The notes under the pieces were generated by a model, which saw only the letters and a list, made by a program, of their open reading frames with translations, was not told where the DNA came from and ran no database searches. Made by a program: the position numbers and the translations under genes. Positions 1-8,653 of a stretch of 55,690 nt of DNA are shown here, in pieces. Positions within the stretch are counted from its first letter, which is position 1, and the number at the start of each line of letters is the position of its first letter. The stretch lies in NCBI GenBank assembly GCA_014238965.1, contig JABAAC010000141.1:1-55690 (forward strand). Direction: 5' to 3'. This DNA is from Phycisphaerales bacterium. Lineage in GTDB: Bacteria; Planctomycetota; Phycisphaerae; Phycisphaerales; SM1A02.

Positions 1-389
1 CCAAAGTCAGTGTTACCCAACTGGAGTTGTGCCATGTACCGCTCACCTGGCGTCAGCGAATTGTGTGCGAACTTGCCTGAGAAACCACCATTGTGGCCCA
101 GTTCAATCGGCGGAACATAAACCCGCATCAACTCAGAGAGATCAAGGGGAAACTCATCAAGCACCCGACTGGGTGGGATTTTTCCACGATTACCCCCGGC
201 AAACATAATGACACCCTGCCCAAGGGAGCGTTGATTACCTGCACTCACCACTCGGTACGCTGCCTGACGGGCTGTGGTGACCGTTGGGACCAGCAGCGAG
301 AGGAGAATTGTGACAACTGCAATGACCGCCATGAGTTCCACGAGCGTGAAACCCCTGACAGCAGACCCACAACTAGGACGTCGGTTCAT
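1..389 (-). CDS. Type II/IV prepilin-like protein (C-terminus cut by window edge)
   Basis: The reverse strand reads open from an ATG at 389 to the left edge, so only about 129 N-terminal residues are visible. After a short basic leader (MNRRPSCGSAVRG) comes the class III prepilin cleavage motif G^FTLVELM with Glu5, followed by a hydrophobic helix of about 20 residues. The next stretch (ARQAAYRVVSAGNQRSLGQG) resembles the alpha-helical stalk of the large planctomycete prepilin-like families. A strong ribosome site (GGAGGAAG) lies about 9 nt upstream of this ATG. Such proteins are processed by a prepilin peptidase and sit in the inner membrane or in a pseudopilus. The gene is divergent from the sigma factor and about 40 kb from the T2SS cluster, so it is probably an orphan prepilin. 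The exact family is uncertain because the C-terminus is missing. Confidence 0.75.
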   Translation of the reverse strand, partial: MNRRPSCGSAVRGFTLVELMAVIAVVTILLSLLVPTVTTARQAAYRVVSAGNQRSLGQGVIMFAGGNRGKIPPSRVLDEFPLDLSELMRVYVPPIELGHNGGFSGKFAHNSLTPGERYMAQLQLGNTDF

Positions 390-592
390 GCCCAAACGTC
401 TTCCTCCACCAACAAAGCTACTCGACCCACAAGCTAAAGTGAAGTCCACGCTGGCAAACCGGCACGCTTTTTTGGACCATGGCACACTTTTTCGGGCCAT
501 CTTTGTTTGAGGCCAAGGTCCACAAGCCACCCATTAGATACTGCATAGACCCGCCGAAAAAGGTAGGCTCGGGGGCACCGAATCGGTTCGCG

Positions 593-1180
593 GTGCAGGA
601 GAGCCCCTCTGTTTTGCTCAATTTGGACGATGCTCGGCTCATGTCAAGGGTCTCCTCAGGAGAGCCAGGAGCTGTTGAAGAGCTCTTTGACCGCTTTGGC
701 GGCCTCGTCTTCCGCATTGCCAGACAAATGCTGCCCAGCAATGCTGAGGCCGAAGACGCCGTCCAGGAGGTCTTTTTGCGACTGTGGAAGACGGCCCATC
801 GATTTGATCCCGAACGAGCAAAACTCGTAACGTGGGTTATTTTGCTCTCCAAGCGGCATGTCATCGATCGCCTTCGCCGCAAGAGCAGCCGGCCCAAGAC
901 CGTTGCAGCCCCAGAAGAGGCTATTCCGGGCAAAGCACCGGCCCCTACACGGCTAGAACGCGATGAATCGGGGCTTCAACTGCGCAGCGTGGTGGCGACA
1001 TTGCCCGAACTCCAGCGGCTCGTGATTGAGAAGGCGTATTTTGGCGGGTTCACGCTTCGAGAAATTAGCATCCAAATGGACCTGCCCCTAGGAACTGTAA
1101 AGTCTGCTCTCAGCAGGGGATTAGGCCGATTACGGGACCGACTAGATCCTGACGATATTGCTGAAACGGCCGCATCCTGA
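593..1180 (+). CDS. ECF-type RNA polymerase sigma-70 factor
   Basis: Extracytoplasmic-function sigma factor, which directs RNA polymerase to a stress regulon. Region 2 is visible in 'LFDRFGGLVFRIARQML' and the acidic 'EAEDAVQEVFLRLW'. Region 4 is visible in 'LPELQRLVIEKAYFGG' followed by the helix-turn-helix 'TLREISIQMDLPLGTVKSAL'. The proline-rich linker between them is typical. The frame is open upstream to an ATG at 479, but those 38 residues do not look like sigma factor, so I favour the GTG at 593; an ATG at 641 is also possible. The downstream gene encodes an RskA-like anti-sigma factor. The pairing suggests that region 2/4 is held at the membrane until a signal releases it. The subfamily cannot be fixed by eye. 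Confidence 0.85.
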   Translation: MQESPSVLLNLDDARLMSRVSSGEPGAVEELFDRFGGLVFRIARQMLPSNAEAEDAVQEVFLRLWKTAHRFDPERAKLVTWVILLSKRHVIDRLRRKSSRPKTVAAPEEAIPGKAPAPTRLERDESGLQLRSVVATLPELQRLVIEKAYFGGFTLREISIQMDLPLGTVKSALSRGLGRLRDRLDPDDIAETAAS

Positions 1181-1229
1181 TGCGGATTCTGAACGAATGG
1201 CTGGTGACACGAGGGGATGGAATTTCGAT

Positions 1230-2048
1230 ATGAACCACATCAGTAGCACCTATACCCAAACTGAACTGGAAGAACTGGCCGTCTTGGATGCCTGGGGCCT
1301 TCTTGACGGTGAAGATCTCGCTCAGTTTGAGGCGGCATTCTCCAATCTTGGGCCAACCGAGCGAGCAAGGCTCCGCAATGTTCAAGTGGCCTGCACCGCA
1401 CACGCTGCGAGAGATATCCCTGCCGCACCCGCGGAACTTCGGGCCACTGTGTTGCAACGCATCCAAGCTGTTCAAGATCTGGACCAGATGAGCCTAGAGG
1501 CTCAACGCGATCAACAATCCCCTCCTCGTCCAGAGGCGCCACCGCGTACACATTTCGTGGCCGTGAGCGTATGGCGAATGGCTGCGCTAGTGCTTCTTGC
1601 TGTGAGCGTCACGCTCATCGTCATGAATCGCGAGACCACGTCGCAGTATGACCGTCTGCTGGAGGAACACACCCTCGTATCAGCATTCCACACACTTGAA
1701 TCGAATATGTCCCCCGACGATCAAGCTAGCTTCATCGCCATGTTGCGTCGGCCCGATATTCGCCATGCCTACATCATCGCCAACAACAAGCATGGATTCA
1801 TTCGAATCGCAATTGACGAACAATCTGGCGAAGTATTCGTGCTTGCGATGGATCTCTCTGGCCGATCAACGCCATGCCAATTGGAATTGATGACCGCCGA
1901 GGGTAATGTTCAAGTCCTTACGCCCTTGCGTACAGATAGACCCATCGACGCTCGACGTTTGCAGTTGAGCGATGTTGCGCTGCTTGACGGTGCAACCTTC
2001 CGGCTCATTGATGGCAACGGCAACGTCATTGGTTCTACGCTGGCCTAG
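1230..2048 (+). CDS. RskA-like membrane anti-sigma factor
   Basis: Single-pass membrane anti-sigma factor predicted to sequester the sigma factor encoded just upstream. The N-terminal cytoplasmic part contains the helical anti-sigma pattern (ELEELAVLDAWGLLDGEDLAQF, then 'PAELRATVLQRI') typical of RskA-type zinc-less anti-sigma domains. A transmembrane segment (WRMAALVLLAVSVTLIVM) follows a proline-rich linker. The C-terminal roughly 140 residues lie outside and resemble the RskA C-terminal domain. In-frame ATGs also occur at 1158 (which would overlap the sigma gene by 23 nt) and 1197. The start at 1230 is preferred because a GAGGGGATGGA purine run precedes it. In known systems release needs regulated proteolysis; the signal here is unknown. 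Confidence 0.75.
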   Translation: MNHISSTYTQTELEELAVLDAWGLLDGEDLAQFEAAFSNLGPTERARLRNVQVACTAHAARDIPAAPAELRATVLQRIQAVQDLDQMSLEAQRDQQSPPRPEAPPRTHFVAVSVWRMAALVLLAVSVTLIVMNRETTSQYDRLLEEHTLVSAFHTLESNMSPDDQASFIAMLRRPDIRHAYIIANNKHGFIRIAIDEQSGEVFVLAMDLSGRSTPCQLELMTAEGNVQVLTPLRTDRPIDARRLQLSDVALLDGATFRLIDGNGNVIGSTLA

Positions 2049-2083
2049 CGGCTTCAATTGAGCCTCCTCCAAGACTGTTCGAA

Positions 2084-3994
2084 TTAATCGACATCGTCGA
2101 CGCGCCCAGACCACTCTGCTTCAAGTGGTGAAAGCTCCGCTTGCAGACGTTCAATGGTCAACGCAATAGCGGCCATGGCATCAGCATCGGACCAGTTCGC
2201 CTCCAACTCCATAGAAGCCTGCACTTGGCCAAGCTCCAACTCAATGCGCTCAATTCGCGCCTCGAGGTCCTTCTGAGACAGTCGCTCCAGCGGCGATTTG
2301 CGTCGCTTGGCTGGCGCAACTCTTGGCCCGCCTGCTGCCTCGTCTAACTGGGTTGATTGAACCGAGCCACCGCCTCGAAGCCATCCTTCTACATCATCAA
2401 CCGCATGCAGTTCCCCAGCACGATCAATCACTACCAATCGTGTGCAAGCAGCTTGGAGCAAAGCTCTGTCATGACTCACAAGTAAAAGCGTTCCTGGCCA
2501 GGTGCCCTTGGCATCCAAGACCGCTTCAACACGTTCTGCAGAGGGAATGTCTAGGTGGTTGGTGGGTTCATCTAGGACAAGCATGTTGCACCCGCGGCCG
2601 AGCAGCCCAGCAAACACCGCCCGGGCCCGCTCACCCCCAGACAGCGATGCCATTTCCCGATCCTGCATGCCACCGGAAAACAAAAAAGCCCCCGCGAGAT
2701 TTCGGGCAGACTGCTCCGATACAGGCCCGCCAGTGCCCTCTTCAAGCGATCGGCGCACATGAAGCCAAACGGCTGCTTCTGGGTCAACGTCGGTTCGATC
2801 TTGACGAAACCAGCCTGTTCGAAGCCCTGCGCCTGTCTGCACAGTGCCCGCTGCTGGCTCAAGCTCGCCAAGCAGTGTCCGTAGTAGCGTCGTCTTGCCA
2901 ATGCCATTGGGGCCCACGATGCCAATATGCTCACCACGTCGAACCTCTAGATCTATGGGCCCAATCAAGGTTGTGCCGTCAATGCCAATCTCTAAATCAG
3001 TGGCTTCGATCACAAGGTCACCGCTGCGTGGTGGCGTGGGCAAGTCAAAGGCGGCCACCGCTTCATCCGTAGGAACATCCACCTCATTAGCTTCAACGAA
3101 TCGCTCTAATCGCGAAGCTCGCCCACGAGCCTGCTTCGCCCGCTGGCCGGCCTTGTACTTGCGAATGTAGGCTTCTTCCCGACGAACATGCGAAGCGAGT
3201 TTCTCCGCGGACCGGGCCGCAGTGATCGCCCGCATTGCACGCTGAGCTCGCCACTCGTCCCACCCACCCTCGGAGACAAGCAGGCCTCCGTCATGCACTT
3301 CTGCAACACGTGAGCAGACAGCCTGCAACAGCCATCGATCATGCGTGACCAAAATGACCGCCCCGCTGAATGCATCGGCCAAAAATGTCTCCAGCCAACG
3401 CCGCGCCTCCAAATCGAGATGATTCGTTGGTTCGTCCAGCAGTAAGACGTCAGGGGTTTCAAGCAGCACACGGCAAAGTTCCAATCTGGCCCGCTCGCCC
3501 CCTGAGAGCGTTGCAACCGCTCGTGTGCGATCGAGGTCCGCCAACTTGACGCCCTCAAGGACGGCGTCCACACGGTGGGCCACGTCCCAGCCGCCACGAG
3601 TTTCCAGCGCACTTTCCAGCCGAGCCTGTTCTGCAAGCAGGCCCTCAAGCTCGTTTGGCGAAGCCGAGCCCATGGCATCAAAGACTGCCTGCAGCGCCGA
3701 CTCGATGGCTTGTGACTCCGCCCGTGCAGAATCCAGTAACGCCTCCACCGTCTGTCCGGGAATCTGTTGGGGCTCTTGGTGCAAGCGGCTTATTCGAAGG
3801 CCACGGCGGCGAATAATGCTGCCCGCGTCTGGCTCGAGCGTCCCATCAATGAGCCGAAGGAGCGTTGACTTCCCCGCGCCGTTGCGACCGACCACGGCCA
3901 TTCGGTCACTCGCCCCGATGACAAGGGACGTGTCCTCAAGGATGGCGGTTGTGCCCCGGCGGAAACTCACTTCGGTGCATGTGATGATGGACAT
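2084..3994 (-). CDS. ABC-F family ATPase (Uup-like)
   Basis: Soluble ABC-F protein with two nucleotide-binding domains on one chain and no membrane segments. The first domain has Walker A GRNGAGKST, signature LSGGERARLELCR and Walker B LLLDEPTNHLD. The second has GPNGIGKTT, LSGGERARAVFAG and MLVLDEPTNHLD. Between them lies the arginine- and lysine-rich linker (KYKAGQRAKQARGRASRLER) that contacts the ribosome in this family. The C-terminal roughly 80 residues form a charged coiled coil like the Uup C-terminal domain. At 636 residues the length is normal for Uup. ABC-F proteins act on translating ribosomes or, for Uup, on branched DNA or ribosome assembly; the precise role here is not shown by sequence. 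Divergent from the HIT gene with only 29 nt between starts, so their promoters must overlap coding DNA. Confidence 0.9.
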   Translation of the reverse strand: MSIITCTEVSFRRGTTAILEDTSLVIGASDRMAVVGRNGAGKSTLLRLIDGTLEPDAGSIIRRRGLRISRLHQEPQQIPGQTVEALLDSARAESQAIESALQAVFDAMGSASPNELEGLLAEQARLESALETRGGWDVAHRVDAVLEGVKLADLDRTRAVATLSGGERARLELCRVLLETPDVLLLDEPTNHLDLEARRWLETFLADAFSGAVILVTHDRWLLQAVCSRVAEVHDGGLLVSEGGWDEWRAQRAMRAITAARSAEKLASHVRREEAYIRKYKAGQRAKQARGRASRLERFVEANEVDVPTDEAVAAFDLPTPPRSGDLVIEATDLEIGIDGTTLIGPIDLEVRRGEHIGIVGPNGIGKTTLLRTLLGELEPAAGTVQTGAGLRTGWFRQDRTDVDPEAAVWLHVRRSLEEGTGGPVSEQSARNLAGAFLFSGGMQDREMASLSGGERARAVFAGLLGRGCNMLVLDEPTNHLDIPSAERVEAVLDAKGTWPGTLLLVSHDRALLQAACTRLVVIDRAGELHAVDDVEGWLRGGGSVQSTQLDEAAGGPRVAPAKRRKSPLERLSQKDLEARIERIELELGQVQASMELEANWSDADAMAAIALTIERLQAELSPLEAEWSGRVDDVD

Positions 3995-4023
3995 TGGGCA
4001 GGCGAAAGTCTATCGTCCCACCC

Positions 4024-4536
4024 ATGCATGATCCACTCTGGGCACCTTGGCGCATGGCGTATCTTGAACGCCTCAACGACGATCAACGAGCGCAGCGTGG
4101 CGGACTCACTGACTTCATTGCTACTGCATTCAGCAACCCCCACGACGATGTCACGAACCACGTTGTCACTCGCAATACCCATGGGTTAGTCATGCTCAAT
4201 CTGTATCCCTATGCAAATGGCCACTTGCTCGTGGCTCTAGGTGAAGCCCGTGCGAACCTGCTTGACTACACCCCTGAGCAACGAGCAGCCTTCTGGGACC
4301 TCATCGAAACCGGCATGCAGTTGATGCGGAGCGTCCTTTCGCCACAGGGTGTCAACATGGGCATTAATGAGGGCGAAGCGGCAGGCGCGGGCCTACCGGG
4401 GCATCTGCATGCCCACCTCGTGCCCAGATGGCATGGAGACGTCAATTTCATGGGATCCGTGGCAGGGGCTCGAATCATTCCATCAAGCCTTGAAGATATG
4501 GCCACCCGATACCGCCAAGCTACCCACGGCGACTGA
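4024..4536 (+). CDS. HIT-family nucleotide hydrolase/transferase
   Basis: Histidine-triad protein of about 170 residues. The diagnostic motif HLHAHLVPRW places histidines at about residues 127, 129 and 131, the middle one being the nucleophile in this superfamily. Upstream the usual HIT core is visible: 'LVMLNLYPYANGHLLVALG' and, before the triad, 'VNMGINEGEAAGAG'. The N-terminal 'LWAPWRMAYLE' is typical of the branch related to diadenosine tetraphosphate phosphorylase and hydrolase. The substrate is therefore likely an adenosine-linked nucleotide, but this is inference. The reading frame extends to 3994; I chose the ATG at 4024 because homology-like sequence begins there. A strong inverted repeat follows 22 nt after the stop. 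Confidence 0.88.
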   Translation: MHDPLWAPWRMAYLERLNDDQRAQRGGLTDFIATAFSNPHDDVTNHVVTRNTHGLVMLNLYPYANGHLLVALGEARANLLDYTPEQRAAFWDLIETGMQLMRSVLSPQGVNMGINEGEAAGAGLPGHLHAHLVPRWHGDVNFMGSVAGARIIPSSLEDMATRYRQATHGD

Positions 4537-4558
4537 AGCGGTGCTCGCCAAAATCAGT

Positions 4559-4594
4559 GGCAGCCGAAAGGCCGTGAACGGCCCTTCGGCTGCC
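4559..4594 (+). terminator. Long inverted repeat after the HIT gene, probable terminator
   Basis: A 17-bp stem with one mismatch and a 2-nt centre (GGCAGCCGAAAGGCCGT / ACGGCCCTTCGGCTGCC) starts 22 nt after the HIT stop codon. No strong T-run follows (GATTGTCTCTC), so it may be a weak intrinsic terminator or an mRNA 3'-end stabiliser. Confidence 0.6.
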
Positions 4595-4912
4595 GATTGT
4601 CTCTCGCCGGTACTTGCTCGAACCCCTGTATCGAGGTGGGTTCGCCAGTCATAGTGCCCGGCCGTCCACACAAAGGAGGCATGACCATCGACGCGACCAG
4701 AGCGATCCCTGGGGATTCGTCAGGAACGAGCAAGTGTGCCCGACGGGATTGTGTCAGTGGCACCAATCTGGTGCCCCTGAGCGCAAGCCAGACTACACCG
4801 GCAATGGCCCCCATGCAAAGGTTTTTCCAAGCACCAAGTTCACGTTGACAGATCCCCCTCTGGCGGAGACACTGGGACATTGCAGAAGGGACAGGATTTT
4901 CAGGAGATGCAC
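4595..4912. other. Intergenic stretch without a convincing gene
   Basis: Between the HIT gene's inverted repeat and the lipoprotein gene I see no conserved protein. A perfect AAAGGAGG stands just before an ATG at 4681 and opens a 55-codon frame ending at 4848, but its product (MTIDATRAIPGDSSG...) has no recognisable pattern. On the other strand a 108-codon frame (4554-4880) begins with a hydrophobic run, but it would run through the inverted repeat. The stretch must carry the lipoprotein promoter; no clear -35/-10 pair could be picked by eye. Confidence 0.4.
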
Positions 4913-5209
4913 ATGTTCCGATTTGGACCGACAGTCATGACCGCCACCGCCGCGATGTTCCTTGCAGGTTGTGGAACTGGAACCAAGCGTCATCTGGACG
5001 ATGTCCGGTACGGCACGATCATGCACAACCTGACTCCGGAACTCGCCGGACTCTCTTCATCGCAAGACGACATTCGCAGCAACAGTGCTGTTGTGGGAAA
5101 CATGAACCTTCGCATGGCAAGCGACGACCTTGTCCGCATGTGGCTCATGGATAAGCCGTCAATTCTGACGCCGTATCCGACTTTCTCAAGTAGCCACCAA
5201 CCGCAGTGA
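4913..5209 (+). CDS. Small lipoprotein of unknown function
   Basis: A 98-residue predicted lipoprotein. The signal peptide (FRFGPTVMTATAAMFLAGC) ends in a perfect lipobox L-A-G-C. The mature part is short and polar, with no known domain, and carries a repeated 'M.L...D.....W' type segment near the C-terminus (DDLVRMWLMDKPSILTPYP). The ATG at 4913 has an AGGAG six bases upstream; an ATG at 4907 would leave no room for it. It is a single-gene unit followed by a textbook intrinsic terminator. I do not recognise the family; similar tiny lipoproteins are frequent in planctomycetes. Confidence 0.75.
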   Translation: MFRFGPTVMTATAAMFLAGCGTGTKRHLDDVRYGTIMHNLTPELAGLSSSQDDIRSNSAVVGNMNLRMASDDLVRMWLMDKPSILTPYPTFSSSHQPQ

Positions 5210-5247
5210 CCTATCGGCGTCACCGACGCCACTGAACCAACACCATC

Positions 5248-5284
5248 ATGCGGCCCGGTTCAAGCCGGGTCGCATTTATTTTTC
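5248..5284 (+). terminator. Rho-independent terminator of the lipoprotein gene
   Basis: The stem ATGCGgCCCGG / CCGGGtCGCAT closes on a 6-nt loop and is followed by TTATTTTT. It sits 39 nt after the lipoprotein stop and before the transporter gene. Confidence 0.85.
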
Positions 5285-5372
5285 CGTCCCCCAACGCATG
5301 TGTTCATCACCAGACGCTCAACAACACAGCAAGACAACTGCGAGTTGGCTTCGTCCACAGCCCATTCCATTA

Positions 5373-6629
5373 ATGGCGCGTCCGTCGTACCGACGAGAGT
5401 TCTTGGCCTGGTCCCTGCTGCCAGTGATGATGGGGGCACTTGAAGGCGGCGTTGTGGGCACTATTGCGACACGAGCATTTGTCGGTGTGGCAAGCCAAGC
5501 GTCAATCGATTTGGCCGTCGCCATCATCATCGGGGCTGGGGCCTCGGCGAATCTCTCAAGTGCCCTGTGGGCCTCACTTGCCAGCGGTCGCAACAAAGTA
5601 CGAGCACTCGTGTTGTTGCAGATTGCCACAGCCCTATGCGCTGCCGTGCCTGCAATTTTACCCATATCCAGCAGTGGATTGCTCATGCTCACGGCCTCGG
5701 TGGTCCTTGCGCGCGTCTTCTGGTGCGGCGTGGTAACCATACGCACAAGTGTGTGGGCGGCGAATTGGACCAGAGATGTCCGAGCGCGTATCACCGGCCG
5801 CATCATGGTGATGTCAGCCATCGCTGCCGCTGTGACAGGATTATTGTTTGGGGGTGTACTCGACGGCAATCCAGAGGCCTTCCGATGGCTCTTTCCATCG
5901 GCCGCGCTGGTGGGTCTTGCTGGCGCAGCGGTGTATGGTCGAATCAGAGTGCGAGGGCATGCAGCACTTCGGCGAAGTGAACGCAACGCAACTCCAAACG
6001 CAGGGCTGCTTCCGCGGAATATCGCCCAACCACTCATCCAAAACCGCCCCTTTCGAAGGTTCATGGGGTGCTTGTTCATCCTAGGCAGCGGCAACATGAT
6101 GGTGGACGCGCCGCTGGTACTTGCCCTGAACACTCGATTCTCAACCGACTATCTGCTGAGTATTGCGGTCGTGAGTTCAATTCCGATCATCACCATGCCA
6201 CTTGCCGTGGGCTTATGGTCGAGATTGCTTGACCGAGTACATGTTGTTCGCTTTCGGGCTTTGCATAGTTGGGCGTTCGTTCTGAGCAACTTGATGCTGT
6301 TCATCGGTATTGCCCTGGCAAGCATGCCCATCGTCATCATCGCTGCCGTTGTACGGGGCGTGGGCTACGCCGGTGGCGTTTTAGCTTGGAATCTGGGGCA
6401 CCACGACTTCGCGCCACCTGGGGAATCTGGACGGTACATGGGCACGCATGTCACACTGACGGGCATCCGGGGCCTATGCGCTCCACTCCTAGGCGTATTT
6501 TTATGGCAATGGCTTGGATGGCCTGCATTTGCACTGCCACTCATCCTGTCGCTAGCGGGTGCATTGGGCTTTTTAGCGCTAGCTCGTCAGTGGGGCCAAA
6601 TGGCCCAACGCACTGTTGTACAAGGCTGA
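5373..6629 (+). CDS. MFS-type multi-pass transporter
   Basis: A very hydrophobic protein of about 418 residues with roughly 10-12 membrane helices in two halves. The halves are separated near residue 210 by a basic cytoplasmic loop (RIRVRGHAALRRSERNATP). The fold and length fit the major facilitator superfamily. The loop 'WTRDVRARITGRIMV' after the fourth or fifth helix resembles the basic loop motif of MFS carriers. Substrate unknown; there is no informative neighbour. The frame extends upstream to an ATG at 5298, only 14 nt after the terminator T-run and with no ribosome site, so I prefer the ATG at 5373. Neither start has a Shine-Dalgarno sequence, so the start is uncertain. Confidence 0.75.
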   Translation: MARPSYRREFLAWSLLPVMMGALEGGVVGTIATRAFVGVASQASIDLAVAIIIGAGASANLSSALWASLASGRNKVRALVLLQIATALCAAVPAILPISSSGLLMLTASVVLARVFWCGVVTIRTSVWAANWTRDVRARITGRIMVMSAIAAAVTGLLFGGVLDGNPEAFRWLFPSAALVGLAGAAVYGRIRVRGHAALRRSERNATPNAGLLPRNIAQPLIQNRPFRRFMGCLFILGSGNMMVDAPLVLALNTRFSTDYLLSIAVVSSIPIITMPLAVGLWSRLLDRVHVVRFRALHSWAFVLSNLMLFIGIALASMPIVIIAAVVRGVGYAGGVLAWNLGHHDFAPPGESGRYMGTHVTLTGIRGLCAPLLGVFLWQWLGWPAFALPLILSLAGALGFLALARQWGQMAQRTVVQG

Positions 6630-6804
6630 TTGAGCTATACTTACCCGCTTGACAATCTAACGGCGGGACCTCTTTGTCTGGCTCGGTTTTCAGGCTGCAT
6701 CGTGCAGCCGCCAGTCCTTACAAAGCAATCCTCAACCTGCGAAGCGATCCGCAGTCTGCTCGTCCTGAACGAGCCCCCCCCCGCCCCGGTCGCAGCACTA
6801 ACCA
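6630..6804 (+). promoter_or_regulatory. Structured 5' leader of rpsA with three hairpins
   Basis: A 175-nt leader precedes rpsA. Three small perfect stems follow one another: GGCTGCA-tcg-TGCAGCC (6693-6709), CTGCG...CGCAG (6737-6754) and GCTCGT-cctga-ACGAGC (6758-6774). Then come a C-rich run and the start codon. There is no Shine-Dalgarno sequence before the ATG at 6805. In other bacteria S1 binds a structured, SD-poor rpsA leader to control its own translation, so an analogous role is plausible. A TTGACA at 6649-6654 could be a -35 element, but no good -10 box is seen at the right distance. Confidence 0.5.
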
Positions 6805-8574
6805 ATGGTTGATTTTAATCTCATCGCGGAGATGGGCATTGCTGACACAGACGTCGATGCACTCATCCGCGCTCAAGCCGGCGACGCACTTGCCGACGGC
6901 AACATGGACGACATTCTTGCCGGCGAAATGCAGAGCTACAGCCGGGGCAAGATTCTCAGTGGCAAAGTCGTGGGCAAGGCCGGTGACGATGCAGTTGTTG
7001 ACGTGGGCCTCAAGTCTGAAGGCCTTGTAAACAAATCTGAATTTGATGACTGGGACACGCTTGCAGCTGGCGACGAAGTAGAAGTTCTGCTTGAGGACCT
7101 CGACGACGGCACTGGCGTTCTCAAACTGTCCAAGCGTAAGGCTGACCGAATTCGTGGCTGGGAGCGCATTCTCGAAACGTGCGCCGAGGGCGAGGTTATC
7201 GAAGGCCGTGGCATGCGTAAGATTAAAGGTGGGCTGCTTGTCGACATCGGCGTGCCAGTCTTCCTTCCCGCATCACAGGTGGATGTCAGGCGACCAAGTG
7301 ACCTCTCTGAGTTCATTGGCAAGACCGTTCGCGCCGAGGTCATCAAGATCGATCGTGAACGTCGAAATATCGTCATCAGCCGTCGCAAGGTCATTGAGCG
7401 AGAGCGCAACGAAGTACGCAGCAAGCTCATGGAAGGCCTTACCGAAGGTGCTATCGTCAAGGGCACCGTTACGAACATCGCTGACTTCGGCGCATTCATT
7501 GACCTTGGTGGCATTGACGGGCTATTGCACATCACCGACATGAGTTGGGGCCGCGTAAATCACCCCAGTGAAATGGTCAAGCCCGGCGAAGAAGTCGAAG
7601 TCAAAGTGCTTCGTATCGACCGCGAACGTGAAAAGATTGCCTTGGGGTTGAAGCAAAAAGATGCCTCGCCATGGGAGGACGTAGAAGCCACCTTCCCACT
7701 CAACGGTCGAGTAAAGGGCAAAGTGGTCAGCCTCGTGTCATACGGCGCCTTTATCGAACTAACCGAGGGCATCGAGGGCCTCGTGCACGTGTCGGAAATG
7801 TCATGGACAAGACGCATCAACCACCCGAGCGAAATGCTCGAACCGGGCGAAGAAGTTGAAGTCGTCGTGCTGGAGATCAACCGCGACAAGCACGAAATCT
7901 CACTGGGCATCAAGCAAACCGAGTTGAACCCATGGGAGCTTGTTGCTGAGAAGTTCCCGCCCGGAACCGTCATTGAAGGTCAAGTGCGAAATCTCACCAA
8001 CTACGGCGCCTTCATCGAAATTGAGCCGGGTATCGACGGACTGCTCCATGTCTCTGACATGTCGTGGACCGAGAAGGTTGCGCACAGCAACGAGAAGTAC
8101 AAGAAGGGCGACACTGTCGAGTGTGTCGTGCTCGACATCGACCAGGACAAGCAGCGTGTTGGCTTGGGTGTCAAGCAACTAGCCGAGGACCCATGGGCCA
8201 GTGCAATTCCCGATGCGTACAAACCCGGCATGGTGGTGCATGGCACCGTTACCAAACTCACCAACTTCGGCGTCTTCGTTGAGTTGGAAGACGGCCTTGA
8301 AGGCTTGTTGCATATCTCCGAACTCAGTGATGAGAAGGTCAACGATCCAACGGATATCGTCAAGCCCGGCGACAACGTGGATGTCAAGATCCTCCGAGTC
8401 GACATTGAAGATCGAAAGATCGGGCTCAGTCTGAAGCGAGCAAAATGGGGCGATGCTGAAACCGAGGCTGCAAGTGGCAAGGGCCAATCGCCAGAGGACA
8501 TTGGACTAGATGCACCAACTCGTGGTGGCATGGACGATCACGGCGCCTTGGGCACCGACAAGATCGAACTCTGA
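6805..8574 (+). CDS. rpsA: 30S ribosomal protein S1
   Basis: A 589-residue protein made of six S1 (OB-fold) RNA-binding domains, at about residues 50-115, 132-205, 216-287, 302-375, 389-462 and 474-546. Domains 3 to 6 show the classic core 'G.V.....GAF(I/V)...GI.GL.H.S..S' and end in 'ISLG.KQ'. Domains 1 and 2 are more divergent, as in other S1 proteins, where they anchor to the ribosome while 3-6 bind mRNA. The six-domain form is the proteobacterial-type length (about 557), with a longer N-terminus here. It binds and unfolds mRNA on the 30S subunit. The start codon lacks a Shine-Dalgarno sequence and follows a structured leader. A strong terminator follows. Confidence 0.95.
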   Translation: MVDFNLIAEMGIADTDVDALIRAQAGDALADGNMDDILAGEMQSYSRGKILSGKVVGKAGDDAVVDVGLKSEGLVNKSEFDDWDTLAAGDEVEVLLEDLDDGTGVLKLSKRKADRIRGWERILETCAEGEVIEGRGMRKIKGGLLVDIGVPVFLPASQVDVRRPSDLSEFIGKTVRAEVIKIDRERRNIVISRRKVIERERNEVRSKLMEGLTEGAIVKGTVTNIADFGAFIDLGGIDGLLHITDMSWGRVNHPSEMVKPGEEVEVKVLRIDREREKIALGLKQKDASPWEDVEATFPLNGRVKGKVVSLVSYGAFIELTEGIEGLVHVSEMSWTRRINHPSEMLEPGEEVEVVVLEINRDKHEISLGIKQTELNPWELVAEKFPPGTVIEGQVRNLTNYGAFIEIEPGIDGLLHVSDMSWTEKVAHSNEKYKKGDTVECVVLDIDQDKQRVGLGVKQLAEDPWASAIPDAYKPGMVVHGTVTKLTNFGVFVELEDGLEGLLHISELSDEKVNDPTDIVKPGDNVDVKILRVDIEDRKIGLSLKRAKWGDAETEAASGKGQSPEDIGLDAPTRGGMDDHGALGTDKIEL

Positions 8575-8601
8575 GCCGAGTCCTTTCACAGACCCAACAC
8601 G

Positions 8602-8647
8602 CAGCCGCCGTTGAGCCCTCCGCTCATCGGCGGCTGTTGGTTTTGGT
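8602..8647 (+). terminator. Intrinsic terminator of rpsA
   Basis: Two-part stem CAGCCGCCG-t-TGAGC / GCTCA-t-CGGCGGCTG around a CCTCC loop, followed by TTGGTTTTGG, 27 nt after the rpsA stop. Confidence 0.85.
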
Positions 8648-8653
8648 CTACCT

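Noticed and set aside
5318-6133. A 271-codon minus-strand frame inside the transporter gene
   Set aside because: The composition (Ser/Arg/Pro-rich, no domains) is that of an antisense shadow; the plus strand encodes clear membrane helices.
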